Numbered from the stretch's first letter, positions 12,601 through 23,765 are shown. The stretch is 64,000 nucleotides of DNA from Atherix ibis (GCA_958298945.1 OY282609.1:15234326-15298325), one strand, 5' to 3'. Notes: generated from the sequence alone by a model not told the origin. A program made the numbers and translations.

Positions 12601-13799
12601 CCCAGCATAGAAGGGTGCAATTTTTGGAAGACAGGATAATTCTATTTAGAGCGTCTGCTATGATAACATTGTTAACAGTTATCAGACATTATAATTAAGG
12701 ATGACTAGCTTTATCGGCGATTTAACAACGGAGTCATTAGAAACAATTCCGTTTTAATCTTAAAATTTGTTCGGTATTAAAATTTAAACCTTCAAGAGAT
12801 CTACTAATCTGATATTACGGGCTGCCATTTGAATATTACTTTTCGGGATTTGGTTTTTTAAAGTGTTGTGGCAGCCCTGGTCGAGTGATCGAGTTCTGTC
12901 GACATTGAACTGCTTGACCATATGACTGGAGTCGTGACCACCATTTAGAGTCTCGTTAGCGTGATCTTATTGGTCAATGAGGCTAACGGCATGCTACAGG
13001 ATGTGAATTGTCAAAAGGTGGCGGAGGAAACGGCAATCAGCACATGGAGAAATCAGAAGAGATTGTCTAGACCACGAAAACAAATAGTCACGATGAGGTT
13101 ATGCGGTGAAAACTGATAAAATTTTTGTGTTAAATGTATTGTGCAGAATATTAATTTTGTAATCATATCTGTTTCGCGTATTTGCCTATTTATTAGGCAA
13201 TATTTGCCTATTTAAAATTAATTTAATTTCTTAATGAACCCTCTGCTCTCGATCCAGTACCTCACCAATAAAATTCTTCGATAAGTTATGTACACCAACC
13301 ATAAATAGAGGATATGGCTGCTGGTGATCCAAGAACACCTCGATCACCACCGTGATCTACTATTGCTTCACCCCTCAATGCATTGTTATTGGTATTAATT
13401 TTTTTTTTAAATATAGTTTCCCATTTTTCATTAGACACGTTGCGATCAAATTTTTTCCAACTATTAACCTTTCATATTGTACACATTTCCCTCTTGTTTT
13501 AGTACCCTTTTACTCCTTGGGAAAGATTTACTCTTCGGAGGTTTCCCAAGTAAAATATAATTCCCATAACAGGCATGATAGGTGTATTTGTTATTTTCGG
13601 GTACGAAGATGATAGTAGCTAGATAAAAATAACCCTCCCTCCCCAAATCTACCATAAATGCTGATCTACAAGCATGCCTGCTACTACTTCGTCTTCTGAG
13701 TAGTTATGCTACGTCTAATTAATTTCCTCTTTCCACCTCAGTAAAGAAGAACGGATCGTCCGTTCCCTTTCACAAGAATTTGTACATAACATAACAAAT
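9660..13799. other. AT-rich gene-free stretch
   Basis: I find no gene I can support. There are many A/T homopolymers and chance ORFs, such as 10,781-11,071 and 11,733-11,939, with no family match. The features that stand out are a C-rich patch at 10,489-10,507, the G-quadruplex motif at 12,446-12,464, and a less AT-rich patch at about 12,840-13,090 that I cannot assign. Confidence 0.5.
12446..12464 (+). other. Perfect G-quadruplex motif
   Basis: Four uninterrupted runs of four guanines are separated by single bases (T, T, A). This is the ideal pattern for a highly stable parallel G-quadruplex, and it stands alone in DNA otherwise rich in A and T. No gene, promoter or transposon end is recognisable next to it. 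Confidence 0.85.
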
Positions 13800-14640
13800 G
13801 TTCTTAATTTTAAGTATTGTCTGCGTAAATATGTTCTTTCGCGTAGGCCTTATAGAAAAAGCTCAACGGCATCAAATCGCACGATCTTGGAGGCAAATTG
13901 ACATCACCAAATCTCTTAATCACACGTTCCTGGAACTTTCTGTGCAATAAACCTAAAATTTATCGTGTTTTGTGGCTCGTAACGCCATCTTATTGAGATT
14001 ACATGTGGTACAGATTAAAAGCTTCAGAAGAATGAGAGACGATCTTTACACCAAATGGCACATCAGACAGTGACCCATCGCGGTTACAATGGCTTTTCTA
14101 CATTTATTTATAGATTGATAGAGCCCAATATGTGAAAAGTTTACTGATTGACGCATCCAGATTGCTTACTGTAGCTCAATGAGCGGAGTACGAACCGAAG
14201 CACTCTTAAAACAAAAATTGGTACCACGTGAATTGGAGTATCCCATAGTGTGAAAACACACTGTGCCCGACTATGGTGAGTCGCCTCAGGCAGCAACGTC
14301 ATGGCTCTGGTTAATACCCATATCGCGGGTACGGTCTCCGGATCGCTGCTGAGAGATTCTGGTAATTATCTCGGGCGCTGTAACTGCTTATGACAGTAGA
14401 GGTTTAGATAGGTCTCGCCACTAACAGTTGGAGTAATCAGTTTGTAACTGGTTACTGACTATAAACTGCCAGTAATGGTGGTGCGTTGATTGAGCGGAAC
14501 TCAATCCCTATGGTCGCAGGTGATTCATAGTTTTATGTTTAATAACAGATAAGTCACGTTAAATAACATAATACTACCGATTGACGTATCCATCGAAAGA
14601 GATATGGGCCTTATCGCTTAAGAAAACAATATTATCTTAA
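13800..14640 (-). pseudogene. DDxD Tc1/mariner-superfamily transposase fossil
   Basis: Read on the minus strand from 14,640 downward, translation gives 'IVFLSDKAHISFDGYVNR', the block around the first catalytic aspartate. After an interruption it continues with 'VEKPL*PRWVTV*CAIW', then 'LYHM*SQ*DGVTSHKTR' (the QQDGAT-H-T block) and 'GDVNLPPRSCDLMP' near 13,890. This is the insect family whose C-terminus reads PPRSCDLTPLDYFLWG. The same family gives the fragment at 42.1 kb and pieces of the 59.6-61.0 kb tandem repeat. It is dead: several stops, and an insertion at 14,159-14,574 splits it. Confidence 0.72.
14159..14574. mobile_element. 416-bp SINE-like insertion with 17-bp target duplication
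   Basis: This block interrupts the transposase fossil exactly where its 'LDGYVN' codons are. The flanks at 14,142-14,158 and 14,575-14,591 are the same 17 bases with two differences, and both encode that motif, so they are a diverged target-site duplication. Near the left end (about 14,168-14,180) is TAGCTCAATGAG, resembling a Pol III A box. A convincing B box is not seen. There is no ORF or terminal inverted repeat. A tRNA-derived SINE fits best, but a truncated LINE of unknown family is also possible. Confidence 0.5.
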
Positions 14641-17600
14641 AACTCAAAACATGTGTCACCACATTTGTATAAAGTTTTAACAACTTAACTTATTATTTAG
14701 TAAATAAATGGCAAATCTTTTGCTAAGCAAATATTAATATCATTATTATAGGTAAATTTTAACTGACAAAATACAGTGCTGCACTTTCCGAAACATGCAA
14801 CAGATAATAAGTTGTCATGATTAATTTGATTTTCAAGTAGAATTTTTTTAAAATTATTTTTAATTTTGTGTTAGGGAATTCTTTTTAAATAAAAAAAATT
14901 CTTTAAGTTATTCATCCCTACGAGGTGAAGCAGAAAAGTAATGTTGCCCGGTTAACAGGGCTTTATTTTATAAAGCAAAAAGTGAATAAAGCAGTATAAT
15001 TTCTTTTGGCAGGATAAATGCACTTTAATATATTAAAAAGGATTTTTTTAAAAATATTTTTGCAGTTTTTTTTATTGTTTTAATTTAAAAAAAGGATTTT
15101 TTTTATATTATTAGACAAAACAATTATAATATTTTCGGATTGGGCAATTTTTATAATCAATATAGCTTTATGGTGTCATTATATAATTTTCCGTGTATTT
15201 TATGAAATTGGATATTTCTATTCAAGTTCAATGCATCCATATTAAATAACCGCAAAAATTGCATATATCATAGGCCAATTAACTCTTCCAAAAAAGAATA
15301 TAATGCATTTGAATGGTGCTATTTTGTGCTGAGCTCAAAGTTTTTCGAAAAGCCAATTTTGGATACCCGATTTTTATTGTTGAAATTTTGGTTAGCATAC
15401 CATCCTTCAATTACAAAAATGCTGATGAACTTAAATGCATAAAATTCGATTTTCACTAGTCGAATAAATATTGCTGCAGCATTTGGTGGGAAAGCGTATG
15501 GTAAAGTGCATTTTTTCATAGATTGAAATTGTTTTGAATACTACATTTTCGAAATGCTCATGTCAGCTCCTGTGCATAGAGTTTACACAATGTAAATGGA
15601 TCCGAATAGATTTCAATTTATTCGATTCATTTGAATAAAGACGTCTTCATTGCTTTATCGACCGGAAAAAAAGCCCAATATAAAATATCTAAAGTCTCTT
15701 TCATATGTTGTCACTATTGCATTGGATATTTTTCTAAGGAACTTCCAAATATTTCCTAAATACTTCCATCTATTATTGCAAATATTCGTTTCAAAAATAT
15801 AAAGGATTTTATCATTCATAGATGACAGGATTTTCTTGTGCAAAAAAAACAACTTATACGAAAGAAATACCTAATATCCACTTCCTACTGATTTTTCACA
15901 AAAGCAACTGTTACCAAACATTTTTTTGCTTAAAAAAAATTTGGAAATTCATATAACATCATTATGTAATATATTTATTGAAGTTCAATTCCAAATTTTT
16001 AATAAACGAACTTTTATGGGTTTGCGGTGACAATAATTGCTCTACAAAATTGCTTTTCGTTCTCATAAAGAGTAAACTTTTATCAAAACAATTTCAATAA
16101 TACGCAACTTTTTCTCATATTGGAAAAGATTGAAAATGGCTGCAAATATTTCTGTATATAAGAAAAATAATAATAATTTGAATTTTATTATTATTTCAAT
16201 TTCTCTAAAAACAAACTTCAAATAATTTTGTAGGAAATTAAAAAAGTTTTGAAAAAATCTCTCAATGATTTGGAAATTATAATGAATAAAATATACTTTG
16301 CAAAAATTCTTACAAAAAAAATTAACTTTTTCAAAACAATTATTTAATAAGGAAAAAATAGCTCTTAAAAACCCTTTTTTTAAGTAGCGAAAGAATTTTT
16401 TATAAAATTTTTAAAACAAATTTCAACCAAAAAAATAAATTTAAACTAACATTTTTGAATGCGCTTTGGTTTTTTGCCACAAAGCATGTCAAAAGGTCGG
16501 TTTTTTTGCGTCTTAATTTGAAAAAAATATATACCAATCATTCAAAAATAAATGAACACCTAAAGAATAATATTCGAGAAGAAATTGAGACAGGATCCAC
16601 TTTCATTGGGAAAAGTCATCGAAGATTTTGACGTTCAGATATAGGCCAACAAACTGCGTTTTGATGGTGGTCGTCATATGGATAATATTACTTATCAAAC
16701 ATAATTGTAATTAATTCAACTCCATTTTCAGTAAAAATTGCTGATGGTGGTTGTTTACAATAATTGTGTTTTACTTCAGTTTAAAAAAAAAAAATGGCGC
16801 ACCCTTTATTAATAAGTCACCTGATCGATAACGAGTACTGAAGAAGCCTAAATATAGTAAAACAGTCAGACTGTTTCCAATAAGATATTTCCAATAATAA
16901 CTAAACACAGAGTAATATTTAAGCAAACAAAAGTTAGATAAGTTTATATACGAGAATACCCATTTGAAATTATCAAAAGTATTTTTTTTGGGAAAAATCG
17001 AAAATTCGAAAAAAAAACTTTTTAATAGATAAACCTGCGTTCTTATCTCTATGATAATGACTTCATTTTTAGTTATACCTTTCCAGCTCTATCCAATGGG
17101 CTTATGTAATTACACAGTTATGTACTGAAACATTCTGACACAATCAACTCATACGCTATTAATCATAGTCATGATACAATTTTGGTACCTATAATACCGA
17201 ATTGATTTTTTTTGCATGGAAAATTGCGTATTAGATTAAAAAAAGTTAAAAGTACTCGAAATAATTGAATATTTTTATTTAATGATAAATTTTTGATAAT
17301 ATTACTTATAGATATGTTATCTACATTGAAATTTTGAGTATCTTAAAACTTAAAATGTCCAATAATATTAATTAGGATTAATACATATTTGCAGTCTACT
17401 TTGAGCAGCTCTTTAAGGCGCAGTTTAAAAATTATAAGAAAGAAAGTGAACATAATTTTATTGCACATAAAGTTCAGAATTTATTGGATTGAAAATTTGG
17501 ATATCAATAGTCGAAAAATTATATTGAATATTTGTAGCCAAAATAATTCGATGTTTCTTATAATATTAATTGAAAACTATTATAACTATTGATTTTTGAG

Positions 17601-17754
17601 GTGCCATAATATATAAGTGAATATTTAACAAATAATTATTGAGAATTTATAAGTGCAAATTGATTTATAACATATTTGAAATTTTAATAAAGAAAATATA
17701 AAATTCAAAAATCAAAATATATTTAAGCAGTAAATTAAAAAGGTTTTTTGCAAA
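14641..17754. other. AT-rich stretch upstream of the STAND gene
   Basis: No gene is supportable. Homopolymer A and T runs dominate. The last few hundred bases must hold the promoter and 5' leader of the gene at 17,755. TATA-like strings are frequent but uninformative at this base composition. A 67-codon ORF at 17,389-17,592 has no recognisable relatives and could be chance or a leader exon. Confidence 0.5.
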
Positions 17755-20700
17755 ATGAATCCTTCCGGGTCGCGGAAGCGAAAGACGAATTCGGTTCATG
17801 ATGCTAAAGATGTTACAACTCCAAAAAAAAATTCTTTAGTAACAAAAAATATTAAAGCACATGGCTTAAAAAAAACTCAACCTGATATAACTTATCAATT
17901 TCGTGTGATCTTACTTGTTTTGCTAAATGCACTACAAAAAAAATTCAATTTCGGGGTAGTGTCTGAAGTTAAAAATGCAGGCAAATTCAACGATGCGGTA
18001 GTCAAGTATAAAAAGGAAGACGCTGATGATCATCAATTTCTGTTCGTACAAGTAAAATACATTAATTCCAAGGAACATATAACTTTGAGGAATATGACAG
18101 GCGACCTTAAAGAGCAAAAGAATGTTAGGCCTTATAATATTCCAAAACATTTTCCATCTTATTCAGAAATAAAAGAAAATTATACGGAAGCAGTAGAGAA
18201 ACTATACGTTTTTTGTACAAATTTAAATTTTCATCCGAACATAATAAATGATTTTGAAACAATCAACGAAAAAAATGAAGTCCTTGATACAAGACTTTGT
18301 AAATTGAAACGTAAAAGTAATTGTTGGAACGAATTGGCGAAAGCTATTAAAAAAAAACACATATCTGCGATTGAGGTTGACATCGAAGATTTTCTACAAA
18401 ATTTACAGTTCGCCGTTGATCAACCAGATAAATCTGCATTGGAAGAAAAAGTCCAGAAGATTTTTAAGGAAGTTTATCCGTATTCAGAAAAAATGTATGC
18501 CTATTATATCTTTATTGCAGAAATGCGTGAATGGTTCGAAAATCCATGCTCTGAAATTCTGACGAAAAAAACTTTAGATAAAAGGTTCAAAAAAATTAAC
18601 TTGGAAACAATGAAATGCATAAGAAATGGCATAGAAGACCCTGTAGAATATTTCACTGGTAGGGAGAAAGTCTTAAAAAGCCTTCATGAACAGTTAAACG
18701 ATAAGAGTGGTAGAATCACATTACTTTCACAATTAACAATTGTAAGCGGAATGGGAGGCATTGGAAAAACGGAGACTGCCCGAAAATATGTGCAACGTTA
18801 TGAAAATGATTATTTACGCAACGTTATTTGGATAAATGCGGAGAATAAGAAAAGTATAGAAGATTCATTTAAGAAATTGGCGAAAATATTGAAAATTAAT
18901 ACTAAAGACGAATGTGGAAAAGATATCGAGTTCGAAACTATTTTAAACGAAATATATTGTGTTGTCACAAGCAAACCTTTTCTTATCATATTCGATAATG
19001 CAGAGGCTTATAAAAATACATCGAACGGAGATAATTCAGTTACTGGAATCCGACCATATCTACCAAAATTACTTCATCTTTATTCTGAAAATAAAGTCAC
19101 AATGAACCAACATTTGCTTATAACGTCCAGAAATAGAGATTGGCCTGAACCAATAGAAGTTACTAATTTGGATGTGTTTGGTGAACAGGAGTCGATGGAA
19201 TACCTTAAGCGAGTACTAGAAATAGACTCAAATGACCATTCTGAGGATGAAAATATATCGAAACTTTGTAAATTGTTGGAGAATTATCCTCTAGCATTGG
19301 CACAAGCAGCTGCATATATAACTAATGAAACTAGAAAAATAAATGAAACTGATAATAAAGAGTTTTCAATTGGCGACTACATTAAATTATTTGAAGGGGA
19401 AAGTATTGAGCAAAAAGAAGACTTATTCGAGTTTTCGGTAGGCGAGAGTTTAGCAGATAATTATAAAAAACCCGTTTTTATAACGTTCGATATTACATTG
19501 AAAAAAATCAATAGTTCCAAAAAACATGGTCAATTGGCAGTAAACATATTAAATTGTATGTCATTTTTTGAACCGGACGGAATACTAAGCAACGTGTTTC
19601 TAACATTTGCGGAGAACGATAAAAAATTGTTAGCTTCGGCATTGCGAATTTTGGACGCTAATTGTTTGGTTAAAAAAATTAAAGGCACTTTAAGTATTCA
19701 GCGAGTTCTGCAACTGGTAATTAGAAGTAAGGTACAAAGAAGCTGTCAAAATTTTAAAGATACAATAACTCAGATCGATAGAATAAGCCAAAAATTAGAA
19801 TTAAATCATTTGGAATCAGCATGGAATCATATTAAAGGAATTAAAAAAATGATGCATTTAATTCTTCATTGGCCATATAAAATTATTTGTGAATACACTT
19901 TACTTAACTCGTTGTCTGCTATTGAATCTGCTTTTGATTATTTAAACTTTCTGTTAAATTATATAAATGTAGATCATTCAGAAATTCAGTTAATATCAAA
20001 ATTTATCGGTAATGACGTAACCTTCGAAGCTCTAATACACTATGACTCCGAAGAACAAAAATTCTCTGCTACCAAGATTCTTACAAATATGAGAGAAATT
20101 TGTACAAAATACGATGATCAAGAAAACATTCCTTGTCAATATAATATAATTAACTATGGGAAAATAGCACTCATTTTTGCAGATTGCTTGGAAATGGTTC
20201 AAGCAAAGAGTGGCAGTGTTTCTATTATTACCAAATTAAGAAAAGAGTCCACTGAATTATATTTGCAAAACAAAACATTGAAGAGTTTCTTTAAGAACTT
20301 TTGTAAAAATATATGGGGAATGCGTTCTGATTCCTTCTACGGAATTAATACAGTTCAGTACATGGTGATTATGGCAGAAATTTTCAACGTTAACATTTTG
20401 TATTTCTGCAAACCTGAAGAACGCGATGAATTTATTTATTCATTTTGCACCTGTAAAATTCTTCAGTATCTTGAAAAAATATCCGAACTAGATTTACTCT
20501 TCAATTGTGCTCCTATTTCGCAGATAAAAATTCTTACATTATTTTGGCTCAAAGTGCTTAGTAAAAATGGAAGTTCATATGATCAGATCCCAAAAATAAG
20601 AGCAGCTATTGGTAAGGTATTTATAAATTCTTCCATTTATTCCACGCCTTCGAATCCAATCGAAGTTTTCAAACGAATGTGGAATGGTGATGAGATCATG

Positions 20701-21894
20701 TCAATTGTCGGATCTGAAATCGAGGAAGATAATAAAAATATTCTCGAAATTTGTTACGAAATAGTACTTTCTTCGCCGCAGTCTATTTCAAATTTCTATT
20801 TTCCGAAATATTGTGAACCGTTGAACTATATCAAGAGTGAGTGTCAATTTGAAGCAAACATTTTAAAATATTTTCAAGGAGTTCTCTGCCAATTTCGAAA
20901 CTACTCACACAACCATGATTCTGTATACAACGACTGCGATAATCGTAATAGAAGTCGCCAAACCTTGAAAGTTCTTTTGCCAGAGATTATTGATAATTAC
21001 CTAACAAGGAAAACTTATAAAATTAAAGACTTAAATTCAGATATAATCGAATTTGTTGAGTCGTTGCAATCCGATCCAGATTTAGTTAATGCTGGGGAAA
21101 TCCAATGCAAAATAAAACTATTCTATTTGCTTAATAAGGTTGAGGATCGTCAATTTTCAGATGCCATAATTCTTTTAAAAAATTTGTGTACCGATTATCC
21201 AAAACATAAGTCGTTCGATTGTAAATTATTAGTAAAAATTTTTAAAACTTTCTTACCCTGTGAAATAAGGCAAGCTATGAACAACGACAAGGAACGCATT
21301 AACGCATTTTATTCTCGATCAATGATGGTTGATGTGTGCAAGATTACTGGTATTCCAAAGGAATTAGCTGAAAAGAAGTTTTATGCTGAAGCCTTACAAT
21401 GGTTGTTAAAAGATGAAGACTTTTTAAAAATTGATGATACTGGCGATCAGAACCGAACATTTTTAGGGCTCCGACCGAAAAATTTGAGTCTTGATAGTGT
21501 AGTAAATACGTTCGAAGTATTTATGCACCGGAATATCCGTGATATAAATTTTAACTGCAGTATCTGGGAAAATATTCTTGTTATTAAAAATACTTCCGAA
21601 AATTCAGATTTTCTTGATAAATTGAGATCGAAATACAATTATGTGGCTTCTAAAACCAAATTAGATGTCGGTGATGATATATACAATTTCATTTTTATAA
21701 AACCGTCATTATTAGAAGATAAAAGTTACCATACATTTTTTGAGATATACTTTAATGCAAAAATTGAGTTTTTTACCAATGGTTTTTGCCGAATTTTGGA
21801 AATTGCTCCAAATATTCTTGAGCTAAATTTGGAAAATATACCAACAGAATTGCGTGATGATTGGGCCATATTTATGACAATGAATTGCAATTAA
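17755..21894 (+). CDS. STAND NTPase with N-terminal nuclease-like domain
   Basis: Seen: a single uninterrupted 1,379-codon frame. Residues 6-10 (SRKRK) are a basic, NLS-like patch. Residues 46-160 fit a PD-(D/E)XK-type fold: YQ helix, E71, G76-K-F-N-D80, then Q99-x-K101, and a 'CTN' strand near 153-155. Next comes FTGRE (300-304), Walker A G332-MGGIGKT (K338, T339), Walker B LIIFD414, the sensor LLITSR (454-459) and YPLALA (511-516) of the NB-ARC/AP-ATPase class. A winged-helix-like section (about 560-680) ends in SIQRV. Residues 690-1379 are helical and leucine-rich, with no repeat I can name. Family knowledge: such proteins are regulated switches; in bacterial Avs proteins a C-terminal sensor triggers an N-terminal nuclease. 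Inference: an intracellular sensor-effector, possibly antiviral. The start ATG is preceded by GCAAA. The homologous region of copy 2 continues about 180 codons past this stop, so the C-terminus is probably truncated. Confidence 0.85.
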   Translation: MNPSGSRKRKTNSVHDAKDVTTPKKNSLVTKNIKAHGLKKTQPDITYQFRVILLVLLNALQKKFNFGVVSEVKNAGKFNDAVVKYKKEDADDHQFLFVQVKYINSKEHITLRNMTGDLKEQKNVRPYNIPKHFPSYSEIKENYTEAVEKLYVFCTNLNFHPNIINDFETINEKNEVLDTRLCKLKRKSNCWNELAKAIKKKHISAIEVDIEDFLQNLQFAVDQPDKSALEEKVQKIFKEVYPYSEKMYAYYIFIAEMREWFENPCSEILTKKTLDKRFKKINLETMKCIRNGIEDPVEYFTGREKVLKSLHEQLNDKSGRITLLSQLTIVSGMGGIGKTETARKYVQRYENDYLRNVIWINAENKKSIEDSFKKLAKILKINTKDECGKDIEFETILNEIYCVVTSKPFLIIFDNAEAYKNTSNGDNSVTGIRPYLPKLLHLYSENKVTMNQHLLITSRNRDWPEPIEVTNLDVFGEQESMEYLKRVLEIDSNDHSEDENISKLCKLLENYPLALAQAAAYITNETRKINETDNKEFSIGDYIKLFEGESIEQKEDLFEFSVGESLADNYKKPVFITFDITLKKINSSKKHGQLAVNILNCMSFFEPDGILSNVFLTFAENDKKLLASALRILDANCLVKKIKGTLSIQRVLQLVIRSKVQRSCQNFKDTITQIDRISQKLELNHLESAWNHIKGIKKMMHLILHWPYKIICEYTLLNSLSAIESAFDYLNFLLNYINVDHSEIQLISKFIGNDVTFEALIHYDSEEQKFSATKILTNMREICTKYDDQENIPCQYNIINYGKIALIFADCLEMVQAKSGSVSIITKLRKESTELYLQNKTLKSFFKNFCKNIWGMRSDSFYGINTVQYMVIMAEIFNVNILYFCKPEERDEFIYSFCTCKILQYLEKISELDLLFNCAPISQIKILTLFWLKVLSKNGSSYDQIPKIRAAIGKVFINSSIYSTPSNPIEVFKRMWNGDEIMSIVGSEIEEDNKNILEICYEIVLSSPQSISNFYFPKYCEPLNYIKSECQFEANILKYFQGVLCQFRNYSHNHDSVYNDCDNRNRSRQTLKVLLPEIIDNYLTRKTYKIKDLNSDIIEFVESLQSDPDLVNAGEIQCKIKLFYLLNKVEDRQFSDAIILLKNLCTDYPKHKSFDCKLLVKIFKTFLPCEIRQAMNNDKERINAFYSRSMMVDVCKITGIPKELAEKKFYAEALQWLLKDEDFLKIDDTGDQNRTFLGLRPKNLSLDSVVNTFEVFMHRNIRDINFNCSIWENILVIKNTSENSDFLDKLRSKYNYVASKTKLDVGDDIYNFIFIKPSLLEDKSYHTFFEIYFNAKIEFFTNGFCRILEIAPNILELNLENIPTELRDDWAIFMTMNCN

Positions 21895-22445
21895 TATATT
21901 GGACAAATATTTTTAGAGAACACACTTCGATTACCATTTTTAGCCTCGAATAATAGAAAAATTATTATTGGACCCATTAAATCACAAAAATTTCAAATTC
22001 TTTGCATTCATGGTTCTTTTAGCAGATTGGGATAATAGAATAAGTCTTGCAAGCAATGAGGAAATACTAAATATTTTGCAATCAATTTGTAAAGTAACTC
22101 AGGAAGGTAACAACAATAATGAAATTAATCATGACTTTTTCCCTGAATCATTAAAGAAATTCTTTAAACTCTTTAAGAATAATCCATTTTGTCATAATGA
22201 GCTTATTGAGATATTTAAAATGATATTTTTGTTCAATGATTCTCTGAATAATTATTTTGAAATTTTCGGGCATAAATATTGGAATACATTTATCAAATAA
22301 TTTAGGGGCATAAAAAATGAAACTTCCAGTTTTAAAAACTACGGTAGTGAATAAGGTTGGCCTACAGAATGTTTCGCCAAATTGATAATTTTTTTAAAAT
22401 ATCTGACGAGCAATATGAATTGATTAAGAAATGCTGTTTTGAAAA
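21895..22445 (+). pseudogene. Detached, decayed 3' end of the STAND gene
   Basis: Downstream of the stop at 21,894 the sequence still aligns with the C-terminus of copy 2 (26,650-27,280). The frame at 21,968-22,300 carries the same 'NEEILNILQSICK' and 'KNNPFCHNE' blocks. The stretch 22,330-22,440 matches the final block (ECFDK, then YELIKKCCF) in broken frames. A deletion of roughly 30 bases between 21,895 and 21,968 shifts the frame. Either the gene now ends early with a shortened sensor, or this is a recent lesion in a dying gene. Confidence 0.75.
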
Positions 22446-22905
22446 AAGTAAATTCTATTTGGAGATACAATACTCGTCGGACTTATTCGTTTATTATTTC
22501 TAACTATAAGAGTAAAATAATAGTGAGCTTAGGTGAATCAGGAATATTTAAGAACTGTTCTGATAGTATGCACTTTTACTGGACCGGATTTCAAATTAAA
22601 AAAAAAACTTATTTTTACAATAGAATGAAAGCAGTTGGTACGGCGTGGTCTAAGTAACAATACGGCAGTATTTCAGTTTATCAAATATTTTTAATCATTT
22701 TGGTCACATTCGTTGAATTCATGGCCATTTTCCAACTTCACCTTTTCTTTCAGAAAACACATCAAACATATTAAGTCCGGAATTTATTCATTCGGGGCCT
22801 GCCATAGCCATCTTAGCAGTTTCATTCTGATGAGATCTTTTTACTTTGAATATTTTGTGAGCGTTTGTTATAAGAAGTATTTGCTCCATCTCCTTACATA
22901 TCCAC

Positions 22906-22911
22906 AATAAA
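22906..22911 (+). terminator. Probable polyadenylation signal of STAND copy 1
   Basis: AATAAA lies in a segment conserved with the 3' flank of copy 2, where the matching AATAAA is at 27,697. Conservation of the surrounding TATATC(C/T)ACAATAAAATA context in both copies supports use as the shared 3' end, although AATAAA is common in AT-rich DNA. Confidence 0.5.
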
Positions 22912-23169
22912 ATAACGAGTCCCATTTGACTAAATAATTATCTTAACAAATACCTAATACAGTATAAATTTTATATTAATAATTAATCATAAGATAATAA
23001 ATAATAAAACTTTTATAAAAAATAATCTAAAAGATAAGATAAATTAATTTATTTAAGTAAAATTGTCATGATTACACATTAATAAAAAATCAAAAATTTT
23101 AAAAGAAATTATTTCTAATGTTAGTACGTAATGTAAGTGACAAATCTTACATAATAACTTATAAATACT

Positions 23170-23765
23170 TTTTTTTATCTGCGACTACAATTGAATTGTT
23201 ACAAACAGATTTACATAACATTTTAATTTACACTCTTCTACGTCATGAAGCGACAGTAAACACCCATCGTCGTTTTTCCAACTAACGAAAGTAAGATTCC
23301 TCTAGAAAATCTCTAGCCCATTGTCTCTTAAGTCTCCGATGAGTGTTTCCGGGGAAGGCAGTACAGGAAAATTATGTCCTGTGGATTATGATGATAGTAT
23401 AAACGAGAGTGAAATTTTTGATAGCGGGAAATGCACAGGTCCTGAACAAATGAAACATTTAGTTTACGATGTATTACGTTGTTAAGAACATAAAAGGGGT
23501 CTTCAATAATTTTACGGAGGATCTTGGATTGTAAGGCCTGGGCGCGATAGGAATTGGAATGTTTCGTTGAACCCCAAAGTTCAATTCCATATGTCCGAAC
23601 AGTATTTATAATTGTATAGTATATTAAAAGTTTAGTTTTGATTGTTAGTTTCGAGCATTTGTCCAGTGGTCTAAGAAGCTGTAGGTATCGTCTAGTGGCT
23701 TCAAGTTTTCTTAGTCTAATGTCGTTCTTGTCGATGGGGGTTCAATCCATTTGCGTTCCATAAAA
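23170..23765 (-). mobile_element. Jockey-clade non-LTR retrotransposon fossil (3' end)
   Basis: On the minus strand the sequence reads 'KTKLLIYYTIINTVRTYGIE' followed by LWGST, then 'QSKILRKIIEDP', and later 'LRRLKRQWARDFLEE'. These are the thumb and C-terminal landmarks of Jockey reverse-transcriptase proteins (KLLIYK..I.PIWTYGIQLWG, QSK.LR, RRLKR). The upstream edge at about 23,765 is abrupt, and a T run near 23,168-23,176 on the plus strand would be the poly-A tail. It is a 5'-truncated, dead copy lying between the two STAND copies, so it inserted after, or formed the boundary of, the duplication. Confidence 0.8.

Noticed and set aside
17389..17592. 67-codon ORF upstream of the STAND gene as a leader exon or partner gene
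   Set aside because: No homology, no matching segment upstream of copy 2, and splice signals are not convincing.
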